Positions 38,688 through 50,581 of a stretch of 64,000 nt of DNA are shown one piece after another (positions within the stretch are counted from its first letter, which is position 1; each line of letters starts with the position of its first letter). Under the pieces are notes generated by a model, which saw only the letters and a program-made list of their open reading frames with translations, made no database searches and had not been told where the DNA came from. The stretch lies in NCBI RefSeq assembly GCF_021155775.2, contig NC_060235.2:16455193-16519192 (forward strand), given 5' to 3'. Both the position numbers and the translations under genes were made by a program. The DNA comes from Neodiprion pinetum (taxonomy: Eukaryota > Arthropoda > Insecta > Hymenoptera > Diprionidae).

Positions 38688-40713
38688 CTCCCCCTCCTCC
38701 AAAGCTCCACCGTCTTTCTCCAGTGTTTTAACCACTGTCAGTCTCCAAGTCTCAGTAAAGTGCTACCTTCCACCCCTAGGAATTAGTCAGGCGTATAATA
38801 CATTTGGCACAATATTTTTGTGTGTAATATTAAACAATATAAATCTGTAGGCGATCAGTTTTGCCATTTATTGATAACAGACGATATATAAAGAGAGATC
38901 AAACTATGTATGTCTTGAATTTGAAATCAAACATGACTGCCAACATGTATGGAAATGAAGAAGTTTCAACAACGGTGATATTCTGATTTGACAGGTTTTG
39001 AGTCAAATTCAACGCGTCGATGAAAAATCACATATTGATGATAAGACTTGATTTTCTTACAAGGAGTAAATTATATTTGTTACTTGAATAGTTAGAGAGA
39101 CTCAAAAGTTATTCTGAGAATTCGGCTAAAGGGAGTAGAATTTTAACACTACACATGCTCGACTACTACATTGTCGTGAAAATTAAATAATGAAATGGAA
39201 AGTTAGTATCAGGTTGACGCAATTAAACCAAAGCAAAGTGTTGGTTAATTTTACATCATGGTTGACGAGAAATATATTTCGTATTTCTATCCCAATGCAT
39301 TTTGAATAGCTTATTCCATATGTAATCTTAACAAGGGCTCTGAATAGCTATAAAACAGGGTGACTGATAATTTGATGACTTCTTTTAAGCCTGGAAGTAA
39401 ATTCTATTCAGATAAAACAACAATGAATAACAAATCTGACAGTTGGTCTAATGAGAAAGGATTTTGCGAGATTTGAGACGGTTCATCAAAGGTTGCAAAG
39501 TGAGCAATTTCCAACTCATGTTCAGTAATTAACTCTGCAAGTAATTGAGAAAGGGTAACAACAAAGCTTTATGATTAAAGGTTTGCAATTTCTTCTATTG
39601 TTGTGCTGTAAATAGCAATATGTGAAAGGTATCTATGATATTTGCATAACAATTAGTAATTCGTAAAAGGGTATGAGGAGAATTTCTGGATCTACATACC
39701 TCTAGTAGCCATGCCAATGCGTCATTTGCGAGGATCAGCGGAGTGTCACGGATTCATTTAATTGCGCGACTATTAGACGCGTAGTATCAGCGAACAATGA
39801 AGGATTAGGAAACCCTCCTAAGGTAGATTTATCTCAATGGGTTATTGTGGAGGAAAAAACGGTAAACGTTGACCTAGGTGAGAGCAAAGATGGAATTTGT
39901 TCAACTGCGTTGTAAAATAATGATAGCAAAAATAGTAATAACAATCATGATGATGATGATGATGATGATGTTAATGATGATAATGATAATAATAATAAGA
40001 GAATATTGAGGGAATTCAAAAGGGAAAAGTGATGCATGTACCTATGACACCATATATCGCATGAGAAATTACGGATAACTTTAGCCGAAACTTAAATTGT
40101 CTTGGCGTTATCTAACCGAGCGTGATATGGGGGTATTTATTCGTTGTGTGATGTTTTTTTTTATTTCTTTTGTCTCTCTAATTCCATGCATTTTCAGTCA
40201 GTTAATCGATTGAATAGGGAATAAAATCGATGAAATATGCGTAAAAATAGATGTGTGTATGTGGTAAGTATAGATATGTGTAGTAAAACTTGTGGGAGAG
40301 GAGGTAACGCTCGGCACTTACCACGCTCCCGACGCCTAGCATCCTTCCAACGTTACGTATAAACTTGCCCGCCCATTCGTTAATTTATGTGTCAGAGTGG
40401 CTACGTTAATGTTAACACAACTCCGGGCACATTATTGTTTACCAGTCGCGAATATCAGGCTTTTCGAATATCACACACTACCCATAACACCCAGGCGCGG
40501 CCATATTGTCTTCAATTTTTTTCTCTCCCACTTTTTTTCTGGTCTCTCCGCTCGTTCTTTTTTCTCGCTCTCTTGCTCCTACTCCCTTTCGTTCACTCGC
40601 TCTCGCTCTCTGTTTTATTTCATTTTGATACAGTCAATCAAGATGTCAATCCCCCATTGTCGTCGTCACGAAATATCAACCACCGATAGAAACGTAACTG
40701 CTGTTGCCAAATG
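38688..40713. other. Upstream region of Atrophin
   Basis: No further coding exon recognised. Contains a (GAT)n/(AAT)n microsatellite at about 39,949-40,000 and CT-rich DNA at 40,510-40,620. On the minus strand a GTG|GTAAGT donor at 40,325 follows a GC-rich stretch and could be an Atrophin 5' UTR exon. Confidence 0.4.
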
Positions 40714-40721
40714 GGTACAGC

Positions 40722-40948
40722 CAGCCCCCTGACACATGCTGCTAAAAGTGGTTCGCAAAATGTCCCTCGATTCTGCCGCCAATCTCCACCACTGGTAGCG
40801 CTAGTAGTTGTCTGAAAAGCTTGCGCGCGATCAGCGAGCGAGCGAGCGTGTCAAAAGTCTACTAGCGCCACATAGAGGAACTAAAAAAAGGGGGACAAAA
40901 CGCGTACAATTTTTTAGTATACGAACAGTAGTGAGTGTCAGGGGGCTG
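40722..40948. mobile_element. hAT-type MITE with perfect 8-bp duplication
   Basis: 227 bp with inverted ends CAGCCCCCTGACAC / GTGTCAGGGGGCTG, flanked on both sides by GGTACAGC (40714-40721 and 40949-40956). An 8-bp duplication with CAG-starting ends fits the hAT superfamily. No ORF. It lies in the interval between the Atrophin 5' region and the plus-strand gene at 41.6 kb. Confidence 0.88.
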
Positions 40949-41602
40949 GGTACAGCTGGTTCAAACAAGGGTTTCCCTACGTAGAATTGTTAGCTCGCGA
41001 TTCGGGTGAATGTGTTAATGAAACACGATATAACATAAAGAAATAAATAATATGTACAAACAACGAGGACGAAAATATTGCCAGTCAATCGCACTCAATC
41101 AATAAGTTTTCGAAATTCCGTGAGGTACTTTGATTCGTCTAACTATATTTTCACCACCGGATCGCTGGTCTGTGTCGTTACTCGTTAGTATTCGCGACGT
41201 TGTCGATGATTGAATTTCGGAAACCATTCTAGTTCATGGTTTTTCCGTGTTGGCGCGAGCTGGCGCGAGCCTCTATATTCTACAAAAATGGCGTCGCGTC
41301 AGATAGCCAAGAAACTCGGGATGGTGCAGAGGAATTATATCGCTGGCTAGTGATGTTTGGTAATCAAAATCGTTGTTTACTACGACTATAAAAATGAATC
41401 GTTACACAAACCTAACAAGCAGCAGTGTGGTGACAGATATCAGTGATTTCGCGCTGAATTAGATATGTGTGTGTCGAACATAAGTCGTGCTACCTTTCAG
41501 TGATCGGATGAAGAAGTGTAGGTAATTGTGGGTGGGCAGGCTGGTGAGATCTTTTCAGGATTAAAATATCGGAGAAGACCAAGCTATACACACGTACCTT
41601 CG

Positions 41603-41657
41603 ATGGAGTTGAGGGTAGCGCTGATCTCGCTCGCTTTGTTGACGTTCGTCGGCCAAG
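41603..41657 (+). CDS. First coding exon (signal peptide) of a secreted or membrane protein
   Basis: ATG followed by MELRVALISLALLTFVGQ and a donor (CAAG|GTAATT). One acidic and one basic residue, a 12-residue hydrophobic core, then VGQG look like a signal peptide. Upstream (about 41,100-41,600) GC content is higher, with an ATGGCGTCGCG start motif at 41,288 opening a 20-codon upstream frame, consistent with a promoter and 5' UTR. No second exon was found by 64,000, so the first intron may exceed 22 kb, or the exon is not real. The family cannot be told from the signal peptide. Confidence 0.5.
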
Positions 41658-44007
41658 GTAATTCAATCGCTGAATCAAATTTAATATATGTTCGACGTAC
41701 ATTTATTCCATCACAGCGTTGCGTTCGAATTTCATACAAAATTCGCGCTAATTAAGTCGATTCGCTAATCATCAATCAAATCGCTCCCCACTTCGCCTGT
41801 TTTCTTCTATTTTTTCGTCGATTGAGAATATTACAATCGCAAATAAAACTTCTGGTTATTCCTAACGTAATATAGAATCTCAAGATTTTATTATCGTATT
41901 CTGTAATAATGATTTGTAATATGATTGAAAAAGGCAGCAAATAGAACGTACAAATATCAGTTTACATACGGAAGTTGTAATACATAGTATCTACGCATCA
42001 TACATACGGTTTCGCATGTACAACTTGCGTGTCGATTTTCGCAACGCGAATTTTCTCCTGGGTTTAATCATCTAGTGAAAATATACCTGATGATACAACG
42101 CGTATGAATTGATTGTATTTCCTGCTCAAAGATCGGTCGGAGAGAGAATCTTCTAATTATCAATATATTTATTTTTTTTCAAACAATTTTTTTCTCAAAA
42201 ACTTGTAAAGCGTTCCTGCTGCGCGCGCACGCGTATGCGTGTGTGTGTACTCCTCTTGTTTGACATAACAGCTGCCTCAAATTTACGCTCGGTATCTACA
42301 TGTATACATCCTTAGGCATGAATTTCCATACATGCAATCTTGTTTGCCCGGGTAAATATTTACCCTGAGGCTACACGGAGCACGGAGCGGAAAAGAGACA
42401 TATACAGGTGTAATAAGCCTCGAGAGAATCTTGGAAAATATCTTCTAAACGCCTCTCTGCCAGTCGACTCTTTTTCCCCTGACATACCTGCAAACGTTTT
42501 CCATTATTATGGCATGTAATATCCACTGTTGAAAATGTACAATTGAAACGCGGAAGCTTCGAGTCGTTATCATCATACTGTCTGTCCGCCAGCTAGAACC
42601 TGTTCAAATTTCGAATTAATGCAAATATCAGCAAATCACAAAGAGAGTATGTGAAGCAGATGAACCAGGATGACCAGGATGATCGCTTCCGCGCATATTC
42701 GTGAAACAGAAGAAGGGAGTCGGTGGGTCGTTCGGGGGTATAGCAGTATAAAATGCACGTATAAATAGGGCCGTGAGTGTGCGGGAGAGAGAGAGAGAGA
42801 GAAAGTTATCAAGTTGCATATAGGCCAGGGAGGAGGAGGATGGCGGAAGATCTCGTGCAGGGTTGCCAATCGCCCGGCACTCTTTTCTTCTCTTCGTTGC
42901 ACCCTCGTGAAGTACGTTGGGATTGGCTAGTAGCTATACTGTAATTTTGATCCCCCCAGAGTTCAATTCCATTCGAGGCTACAAACTATCGTCGTCGGCG
43001 TCGTCGTTGTGTCTCCATTGTGCGCCAATAGAGAAATAATTGCCTCGCTTTAATAAGAAGACTTGTCCCGTCGCGTCGAGTCGGGTGGAAAGGGAGAGAT
43101 GAACTACGGCAACAATCCGACTCTCTCTCTCTCTTCATACTGACGCTATAGGAACACTATCATAACGAGTCATGCTGAGGAAAATGAGTTATTTCGCGAT
43201 TTAGGAATTGTCCGAAATTCAGTAAACCGTTACAGAAAGACACACACTCATATTTCGACATCTTAGTTCCTTAAAAATCATTGTAAAATTAAGAAAAGAG
43301 TGATTTTTTTCCCAATTTTTCGTAACGCCGACGTTACTAACTTTAACCTCGTACTCTCTCGAATTGTTCTATCGTCGTAGATGGTGACAAATTGTTATAT
43401 ACAATATTATTCTAACGATACGTGAGAAACAGGAGAAATTTACCGAAGAATCCTCATCGCGATGGAACGTTTGATACGAATTTATGATTTTAAGTGTATT
43501 GTATAAAGTTATGAGGCGGTGCGCGGTTTTTCTCCATTTCTTCTGAGAATCATGGTCGTCGCCAGCGAGCTCGTCTTTTTCTTTTTTTTTTTTATTATGC
43601 CCCTTCTAGTTTTACATCGCACGAGATACCGGTTGTTCATGCTGTTGTTCTGGCTGTGTATTAGTAAAACCCTCATTCTCACAAAACAACAACAACAACG
43701 CAACGCGCCAGGTGTACGAAAACACTCGAGAGATGTTCGAGCGTAGGTATAATAATAAGGTGTATGTACAGCAGCGGTGAAGGTTTTAAATTTCATCCTT
43801 GATGTCCGCTTTCTTGGTTGTCGGAGAAGAGGAAGAACAAGAAGGAAGAAAGGCGATCTAGTTACTGCGGGATTGACAATTTAATTACACGTAGCGTCTA
43901 TATTACCCGAATGTAACGCTGATCCGACGGGCGGAGGATCGAAGGAATTACGATTTTTCTAATTATTCACACGGTTAATAAATTGTTAACGCGCGTTTCT
44001 CTGCGTT
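41658..44007. other. Probable intron, no gene seen
   Basis: AT-rich sequence with short simple repeats (GA run at about 42,785-42,805, CT run at 43,122-43,133). No coding or transposon signature that I can support. Confidence 0.4.
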
Positions 44008-45044
44008 TTAATCCTTTGACTCACACATTGTTGTTCCGAAACAACTTTTATAACAATATATTATTTTTCAAGTTCTCAGGGTGACTGATTACAAATCTGA
44101 AATCAGTTTTGGAAAATTGAAGACGGCTGATCCAGCACGGTTAAGAAAATCATCCAAATCTGGATCCAATATGACAGATAAAATTTAAAATGTCATCGGA
44201 TATTGACGAAAAACTGTATGAATGGGTTTTCGGGGTTACTGTTTACGAATCTGAGATCAGATCTTGAAAATTTCAGGTGACGGATCCAGCATGTAGAACA
44301 CAAGTTTGGAAAATTAATTAAATTTCTATAGAAATCTAAGTAAAGGAGTTGGGTCGCTTATAACGAGAATTCGAAGTCTAATTATGAAAATTGAAATAGC
44401 GGATCCAAATAGTTGCCATGAAATCTCAAAATTTATCCACTCCATGACCTGAATTTAACAAATTCGGTCTACCGTATTGGATACGCCGTTGTGAATTTTC
44501 GAAATCTTCTTGCTTAGATTCATAATCAGCGACCTCAAAAACCCGTTTAACATATTTTAGTCCGGGTTCGTTCGAATTTGAACTTTTAGTCCGCCATATT
44601 GGATGCGCCATCTTAAGTTTCGACAATTTAACCTGAGATTCACAACCAGAGACCCAAAAACCTCTACATGCAATTTATTGTCTTGATTTGATGAAATTTG
44701 AAATACTCTTCCGACATTTTGGATCCGCCACGTTGAATATCCAAAATCTGTCTTCAGATTATGATTCAGTGACCTCAAAATCACATAATCTATATGCTTT
44801 CAAGGAAAATTTTCTTGCAAATGAATTATTTCTGCAATTTTCACGTTTTTTCAATCAATTTGGTTATAACAATAATAAAATACGATACATCGGAATAATT
44901 ACTCTTGAGTCTTTAAGACATATTAGAATAGTCTCAGAAATAGCAAAAAACCGCATGAAGTCGTTGAAGAGTTTGCTAAATATTTAAAAAATGGATACGA
45001 AATAGGTGGTAAAAATACCTAGCACTATGAACTCAAAGGGTTAA
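44008..45044. mobile_element. TTAA-flanked element built from two opposed tandem arrays
   Basis: TTAA at 44008-44011 and 45041-45044; ends TCCTTTGACTCA (left) and the inverse of the right, CCCTTTGAGTTCA. Inside, a ~120-140-bp unit (GGGTGACTG...AATCTGA...GGCGGATCCA-type) occurs about three times in plus orientation (near 44,090, 44,236, 44,349) and about three times inverted (to about 44,530, 44,660, 44,780). piggyBac-type by its TTAA and CCCT ends, non-autonomous. Confidence 0.6.
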
Positions 45045-45600
45045 TTAAACACCGCACACGGAATTACATTATGTCGTCTATGGTATAGGTCGGGAATATT
45101 ACATATTTGCATGTATATGTTACGCAAATATAGACATACAATGAACGTGTAGGAGAGAATAGGAATTTAGTAAAAGTATAAAAACTCCTCGTCGTCGTCT
45201 TGCTACTCGTGGTTTACAGACCGTAACGCTAAGATCGTTGCTGCTTGCACTAGAATATCTAAGAAAGGTGGCTTTTGCACGTTGTACAGGAATCTGTAAC
45301 CTCCGTTACAAGCTAGAAGCAAGTGAGAGGACAGATTTTCTGATCTAAATTGCATCTGTCGATTTCTGCATATTGATTCTACACGAGTATACATAGTTGT
45401 ATTTATATTATACATGTATTGTGTACTATATGCCGAATTTACTTCGGAAGAATGCAACACGTGTACATATATTGTATACTGTATACATAATGTGTAGGAT
45501 GCGACAGCCTGCGCCTACGTATTTTCAAACAACAGTTGTCGATGAGTTATTCGACTAGTAAGTCAAGGAAGAAAAAACTAGGACATGGCAAAAATGCAAA

Positions 45601-46646
45601 TGTACTCGCCGAAAAAATTATCCCCCCCCATTTTTGGTTGTGAAAAACTCCAGCTTCAAATTACTGTAATTGCGTAATTTAGTCTTTATGCATTTTTTCT
45701 TGAGTAATCCTATCTTGTAAATTTAGTAAAGTGACCCTTCGACTTGGCCTCTAGATATTTATTTTGTCGCATGGAGTTTTCCCTCGAAAATGGTTCTTTT
45801 AAAACTATGCCTGTGACTTTTTCTCGTAAAGAAATCTAATGTCAAAAGAAATAGCGTCCGAAATACTTTGATTCTACGTATCAAGTGAAAAAACTATTGT
45901 ACAGAAATTTAAAAGAAAGGAGATAGAACCGCTAAATGCCGCCTTTCTGAATCTCGATCAAAAATTATCCTCAACGTCACTCGCAAACTTGACAACTTTA
46001 CAAAGATGACCTTTAAAATTCGGTTATCAAAAATTAAACTTTACCGCGACACAGTTTCCGTAAAAATGGGGCGATCGTCTTTTGAAGAATAAAGATTTCT
46101 CTTCGAAAGCCTGTTGTGTTTACATTTTCCCTACATTCTGCAACACCAAAGATGTTGAAGTTTAAACGAAAGACAGCTTGGTTACACCCTTACCTCCGAC
46201 ATTAACATTACTCCAGTTTTTTCACTTCTTACGTAGGATTAAAGTTTTTCGGATATAATATGGAATAACTTTGCAAAAAAAAAAAGCGAGACAACAGTGA
46301 AAAAAACGAAAACCTTTGGAAGGGAAAACTCTAAGCTAGATAATGGATATCTTGGAAATGTATCAAAAAATTCAGTTCATCCCGTAAGACTGCAATGCGC
46401 TAAGTCGAAGGGTCACTTTACAAATTTGACATGAGCGGCCTAAAGATAGGATTACTCGAGAGAAAATGCGTATGTAGAATAAATCTGGAAAACACGGAGT
46501 TCGCAGCCAAGATGTTCAGCTTCTCAATCGTTTTCGGTTCAACTTTCTACTTGCAATGTACGCAAAGTTACAGCGTCTCAAATTTGGACCTTTTCCGGTC
46601 AAAATCTGAGCGAAGGAGGGCTGATAATATTTTCCGCGAGTGTATA
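45601..46646. mobile_element. Diverged foldback element (~1.05 kb)
   Basis: Inverted similarity joins the two halves: both arms carry CTCGAGTAATCCTATCTT- or CTTGAGTAATCCTATCTT-type sequence, then AAAGTGACCCTTCGACTT; outermost blocks are ACTCGCCGAAAA and the inverse of TTTTCCGCGAGT. Arms have many mismatches, so the insertion is old. No target duplication could be read and no ORF is convincing. Confidence 0.55.
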
Positions 46647-46753
46647 TATATCCGTGTATGTACGCGCAATTAGAAGACAGATAAACATTAATCAAGTATT
46701 GTATCTAATAAGAGTTAGTTTGAAATTCAGTAGCCGCGTATGTAACAACATAT

Positions 46754-47341
46754 GGGGCATTCCATGTCAAATTTACCCCTTTTTTCCCCTTACCATTATT
46801 GATTCGTTCCCCGATTTTTTATACGATTCTACCATCTAAAAAAGGCACTCCTGAATTTTTTCAAATTTTTTTCGCTAACCTTTTTTTTTCTAAATATTAT
46901 GCAAACCCATTTCGAAAACGGTCTTTTTTAAAAATTTGAAAAAATTCTGAAAAATCTAGTTTCTCATTCCGATCATACCGACACCTGGCCGATGATGGGC
47001 CGATTTTTTCTTCTATTTTTTTTTTTAGCACTAAACATTTTCAACAAACGAAACACCATCTTGAAACGTTATGAAAAATCTTCAAAAAGTCTCAAAAATC
47101 GAGTCTTTCATTTGAAGTCGGTATGATCGGAATGAGAAACTAGATTTTTCAGAATTTTTTCAGATTTTTAAAAAAGACCGTTTTCGAAATGGGTTTGAAT
47201 AATATTAAAAAAAAAGGCTAGCGAAAAAAATTTGAAAAAATTCAGGAGTGCCTTTTTTAGATGGTAGAATCGTATGAAAAATCACGGAACGAATCAAAAA
47301 TGGTGAGGGAAAAAAGGGGTAAATTTGACATGGAATGCCCC
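46754..47341. mobile_element. Foldback element, young copy of the same family as 15.9 kb
   Basis: 588 bp with two ~250-bp inverted arms, roughly 90% or more identical, starting GGGGCATTCCATGTCAAATT. ATAT flanks both ends. The central ~70 bp is unique. Shares its TTCC-N3-TCAAAT terminal motif with the older copy at 15,856-16,609. No coding capacity. Confidence 0.8.
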
Positions 47342-48515
47342 ATATGCAAGTTAAAACGCGCTTAGCATACGTATCTTCCTACGCTCCGTAGTATAGTTCG
47401 TTTCGATTACCAGATTTCTCAATTCCTCATACTATATATCTATATGCTTTGGCACGAGGTTGCTGCATTTTTTAACTTCTCGGCAGGGTAACGGATTATT
47501 TATTATAATCCTGCATTAGCAACAACAACAGTAACGACACGAGAGATGCGTACATACCTGTAACGTCTGTGCATCAATCCGTATACCGCACATAGATGCC
47601 TGTGCAATACGTGTCTTATAGCTGTTAAGGGGAAAGTTTCTCCGCGTATACCTAGGTATACTAAAATGCTTACCAATGTCGATTTATAATTTGCGTGGGC
47701 GCTAATGCTTCAGGGTGTGGTCTGCTCGCTGCTGCTGCTCTTGTGACTCTCTTCGCCTCCTTGTAGCAGCTTTAGTATTTAGTATTCAAGATTTTAAACG
47801 CTCGCGACATTCGAGGGAGAAAGAGAAAAAGAGAGAGACAGAAGGAGACGACGGGTCCTTAACTGATCTCATCTCGGCACGCGATATAATAGAAGTGGTA
47901 CTATAATTGGTGAAGAAATGTTGAAACGCATGAATGAATGATTGATTGAATGAATAGTTGTGTATACTGAGGTGGTAAAAAAAATCGACTTACTGTTTTT
48001 TTTTTCAAACTGACACTCATATTAGTTGTAGTAATAGGAAATAAGACGCCTGTTATAATTTGTGCACTTAATGTAATATTTGGTGCTACCTGAACGCAAT
48101 TTTCCATATTCCGTTTAATTAACACGCAAAAATATTTTTCGTTGTTTTTGAATTTTGTAGTCCAGTAACAAGGCAATGTACATAAATGTACGATGCATAT
48201 TTTCTATGGGGCACTCAATGCTCTACAGAAAAGGTCTGTTATAATTTTTTGATAACTCAACTCTTTCAAAAGTTATTCATGATTCAACTTGTAAGTATTC
48301 ACTTTTTTGCGAGATTAATAGCGAAAATAGTAGACTTATCACAACATATGTGTACATATGTCTGCTAGATTTGTGATTTTTTTCATAATTTTTGGACTTA
48401 AAATGGCGGATTTAACGCGAAAAAACTGAAAATCGCGTGTTTTTTTTTGCGACAACTTTGAGCAAAATGGAGTTGGAAGGCTAAAATTTGGTATGGGTCA
48501 ATCATTCGTCAACAG
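47342..48515. other. Unassigned intronic DNA
   Basis: Mixed AT-rich sequence with a GAGA-type run near 47,816-47,850. No exon or mobile element end could be supported. Confidence 0.4.
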
Positions 48516-48786
48516 AAAACAGAAAGCCATATCAAGCTGGAACCGCCACATTCGAAAATCGAAAAATTTCCTATGGAATAATTAAGGGCTAATTAGAGGC
48601 TAATTAAATGCTCTATTTTCGAATTAAATGCTCCGCGTTTTTTAAAAGAAACCTGTGGCGGTGCCAGCTTGACATAAACCTGGAACCGCCACACCGAAAA
48701 AATACGGAAAACAGGTGAAATTTCGGAAAAGTGTTAGGGTCATAATTAAAGGCTAATTAAAGGCTCTTGGAATTGCTCATCTTTAA

Positions 48787-49876
48787 GGGGTTAGGTGGGT
48801 TTCAAAAGCTCAAAATAGGTACATTTTTATGAATTTTTTTTTACTTAATCAACAGAATATTTCATTCCATCAATTTAACACATAAAAGATACATATTTTA
48901 TAAGTAGTTTGTGAAATTTTCATTGAAAAATATTGAAAATTAAGGCGTGGACACGTCGTCTGCTATGACCCCTCAAAAAAAAGTTCTCTCGGCGTAGTCA
49001 GGATAACTCATGACAGATTCATCTGAAATGCAAAAACCAAAAATTTTCTGTTAGTAGATGTTTAAAACTCGTACTTGGACGAAGGAAAAGAAAAAAAAAC
49101 AAAAATTACATTTTTGGCGGCGTTGAAAACAAAAAACCCTTATTTTGAGTAAAATTTGCACCCTTCATGGCCTTGAAAAATTACTTGGAATAGAAAAAAA
49201 AAAATTCCTTCGTTCAAGTACGAGATAATGTTATTTTGAAGAAGTGTACAAAATTTGAAAGAGATCGGTTCATAAGTTTTCGAGAAATCGTGACCTACCG
49301 ATTTCAAAAATGTAGTTTCGAGAAAAACGCGATTGAAGATTTACATTCAAATAACATGTAAATAATCGTACTTACACCGTATAATGATGCAAACCCATGT
49401 TTTTTCCACGTGCCATCACCTGACACGGTAACATCTGTCGTATCTTCAACATTATTTTCATCACACGTTAATTTTTTTTCTTGATTTGCAGCAGACAACA
49501 AAATTGATTCGGCAACAGTTATGACGCACTCATGTATTTTATCAACATAAAAATTGTACGTTGATGCATTCAAGAATGAGGAACTTATATCCATCAAACC
49601 ACAGAATTTTTTACATCCGGCAAGTTCTAAGCCTAGTATTCGCATCACAAAAATAAACGAACAATAGCTAAGCAGCTGCCTCGATATATCTGCCTCCATA
49701 TACCTGCGTCACGCTCGGTTATAGCCTGATGGGTGAAACATCCAAAGGCTATATCTCTTAGAATATGACTCGGATCGTTTTAAAATTTTAAAGGAATATT
49801 CTCAACATATTCAATTATAAGATAAGCAAAAAAAAAAAAATTCGATTTTTTGAAATTTTGAAACCCACCTAACCCC
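48787..49876. mobile_element. Nested 1.09-kb TTAA element
   Basis: Inverted ends GGGGTTAGGTGGGTTTCA flanked by TTAA (48783-48786 and 49877-49880). The uninterrupted target (CATCTTTAAATTAATTG) survives twice in the host element, at about 50,601 and inverted at about 54,075, which proves the insertion and its 4-bp duplication. It carries a minus-strand transposase-like fragment. TTAA targets are known for piggyBac and Kolobok superfamilies. Confidence 0.9.
49304..49699 (-). pseudogene. Transposase fragment (Mutator-like/Kolobok-type DDE core start)
   Basis: A 131-codon frame whose VSGDGTWKKHGFASLYGVST matches the first catalytic-Asp region of insect proteins carrying the Mutator-like transposase domain (family recognised from memory; usual form VSGDGTWQKRG). 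The preceding part (KFCGLMDISSSFLN, then KIHECVITVAESIL) fits the same family. A GTAAGT donor directly follows LYGG-type codons at about 49,376 and an acceptor-like GACGCAG precedes the Met, so this may be one exon of a larger gene of which the rest is absent. The 1.09-kb element is too small for a full transposase. Confidence 0.6.
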
Positions 49877-50010
49877 TTAAATTAATTGCTCGGCGTTTTT
49901 TAAAAAAAACCTGTGGCGGTGCCAGCTCGATATAAACCAGACTTGAAAAAAAACGGGAACGAGGTCAAATTTCGAAAAAGTGTGAGGGTCATAATTAAAG
50001 GCTAATTAAA

Positions 50011-50581
50011 GGCTCCCGGAAAACCACCCGCTCGAATTAAGTGCTCCACCCCCGGGGGTGGAAACCACCAAAAAACTCGAAAAATCGGTGTAACTCTCGG
50101 ACGCAACAACTTACAGAGTTCGTACGCACGTCAAAATGACTCCAGAATTAAAGGCTCCCGGAAAACCACCCGCTCGAATTAAGTGCTCCACCCCCGAGGG
50201 GTGGAAACCACCAAAAAACTCGAAAAATCGGTGTAACTCTCGGACGCAACAACTTACAGAGTTCGTACGCACGTCAACATGACTCCAGAATTAAAGGCTC
50301 CCGGAAAACCACCCGCTCGAATTAAGTGCTCCACCCCCGAGGGGTGGAAACCACCCGAAAACTAGAAAAATCCGTGTAACTCTCGGACGCAACAACTTAC
50401 AGAGTTCGTACGCACGTCAACATGACTCCAGAATTAAAGGCTCCCGGAAAACCACCCGCTCGAATTAAGTGCTCCACCCCCGAGGGGTGGAAACCACCCA
50501 AAAACTAGAAAAATCCGTGTAACTCTCGGACGCAACAACTTACAGAGTTCGTACGAACGTCAAAATTACTCCGGAATTAAA
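50011..50581. repeat. Four-copy 142-143-bp subterminal tandem array
   Basis: GGCTCCCGGAAAACCACC begins at 50011, 50153, 50296 and 50439, giving periods of 142, 143 and 143 bp. Each unit holds a perfect small hairpin, CCACCCCCGAGGGGTGG or close to it. A fifth partial unit starts near 50,736. The opposite arm (53,710-53,950) has about two units, inverted. Confidence 0.92.

Noticed and set aside
50011..50581. CRISPR-like array
   Set aside because: Units are 142-143 bp with no short repeat-spacer pattern, in a eukaryotic transposon arm.
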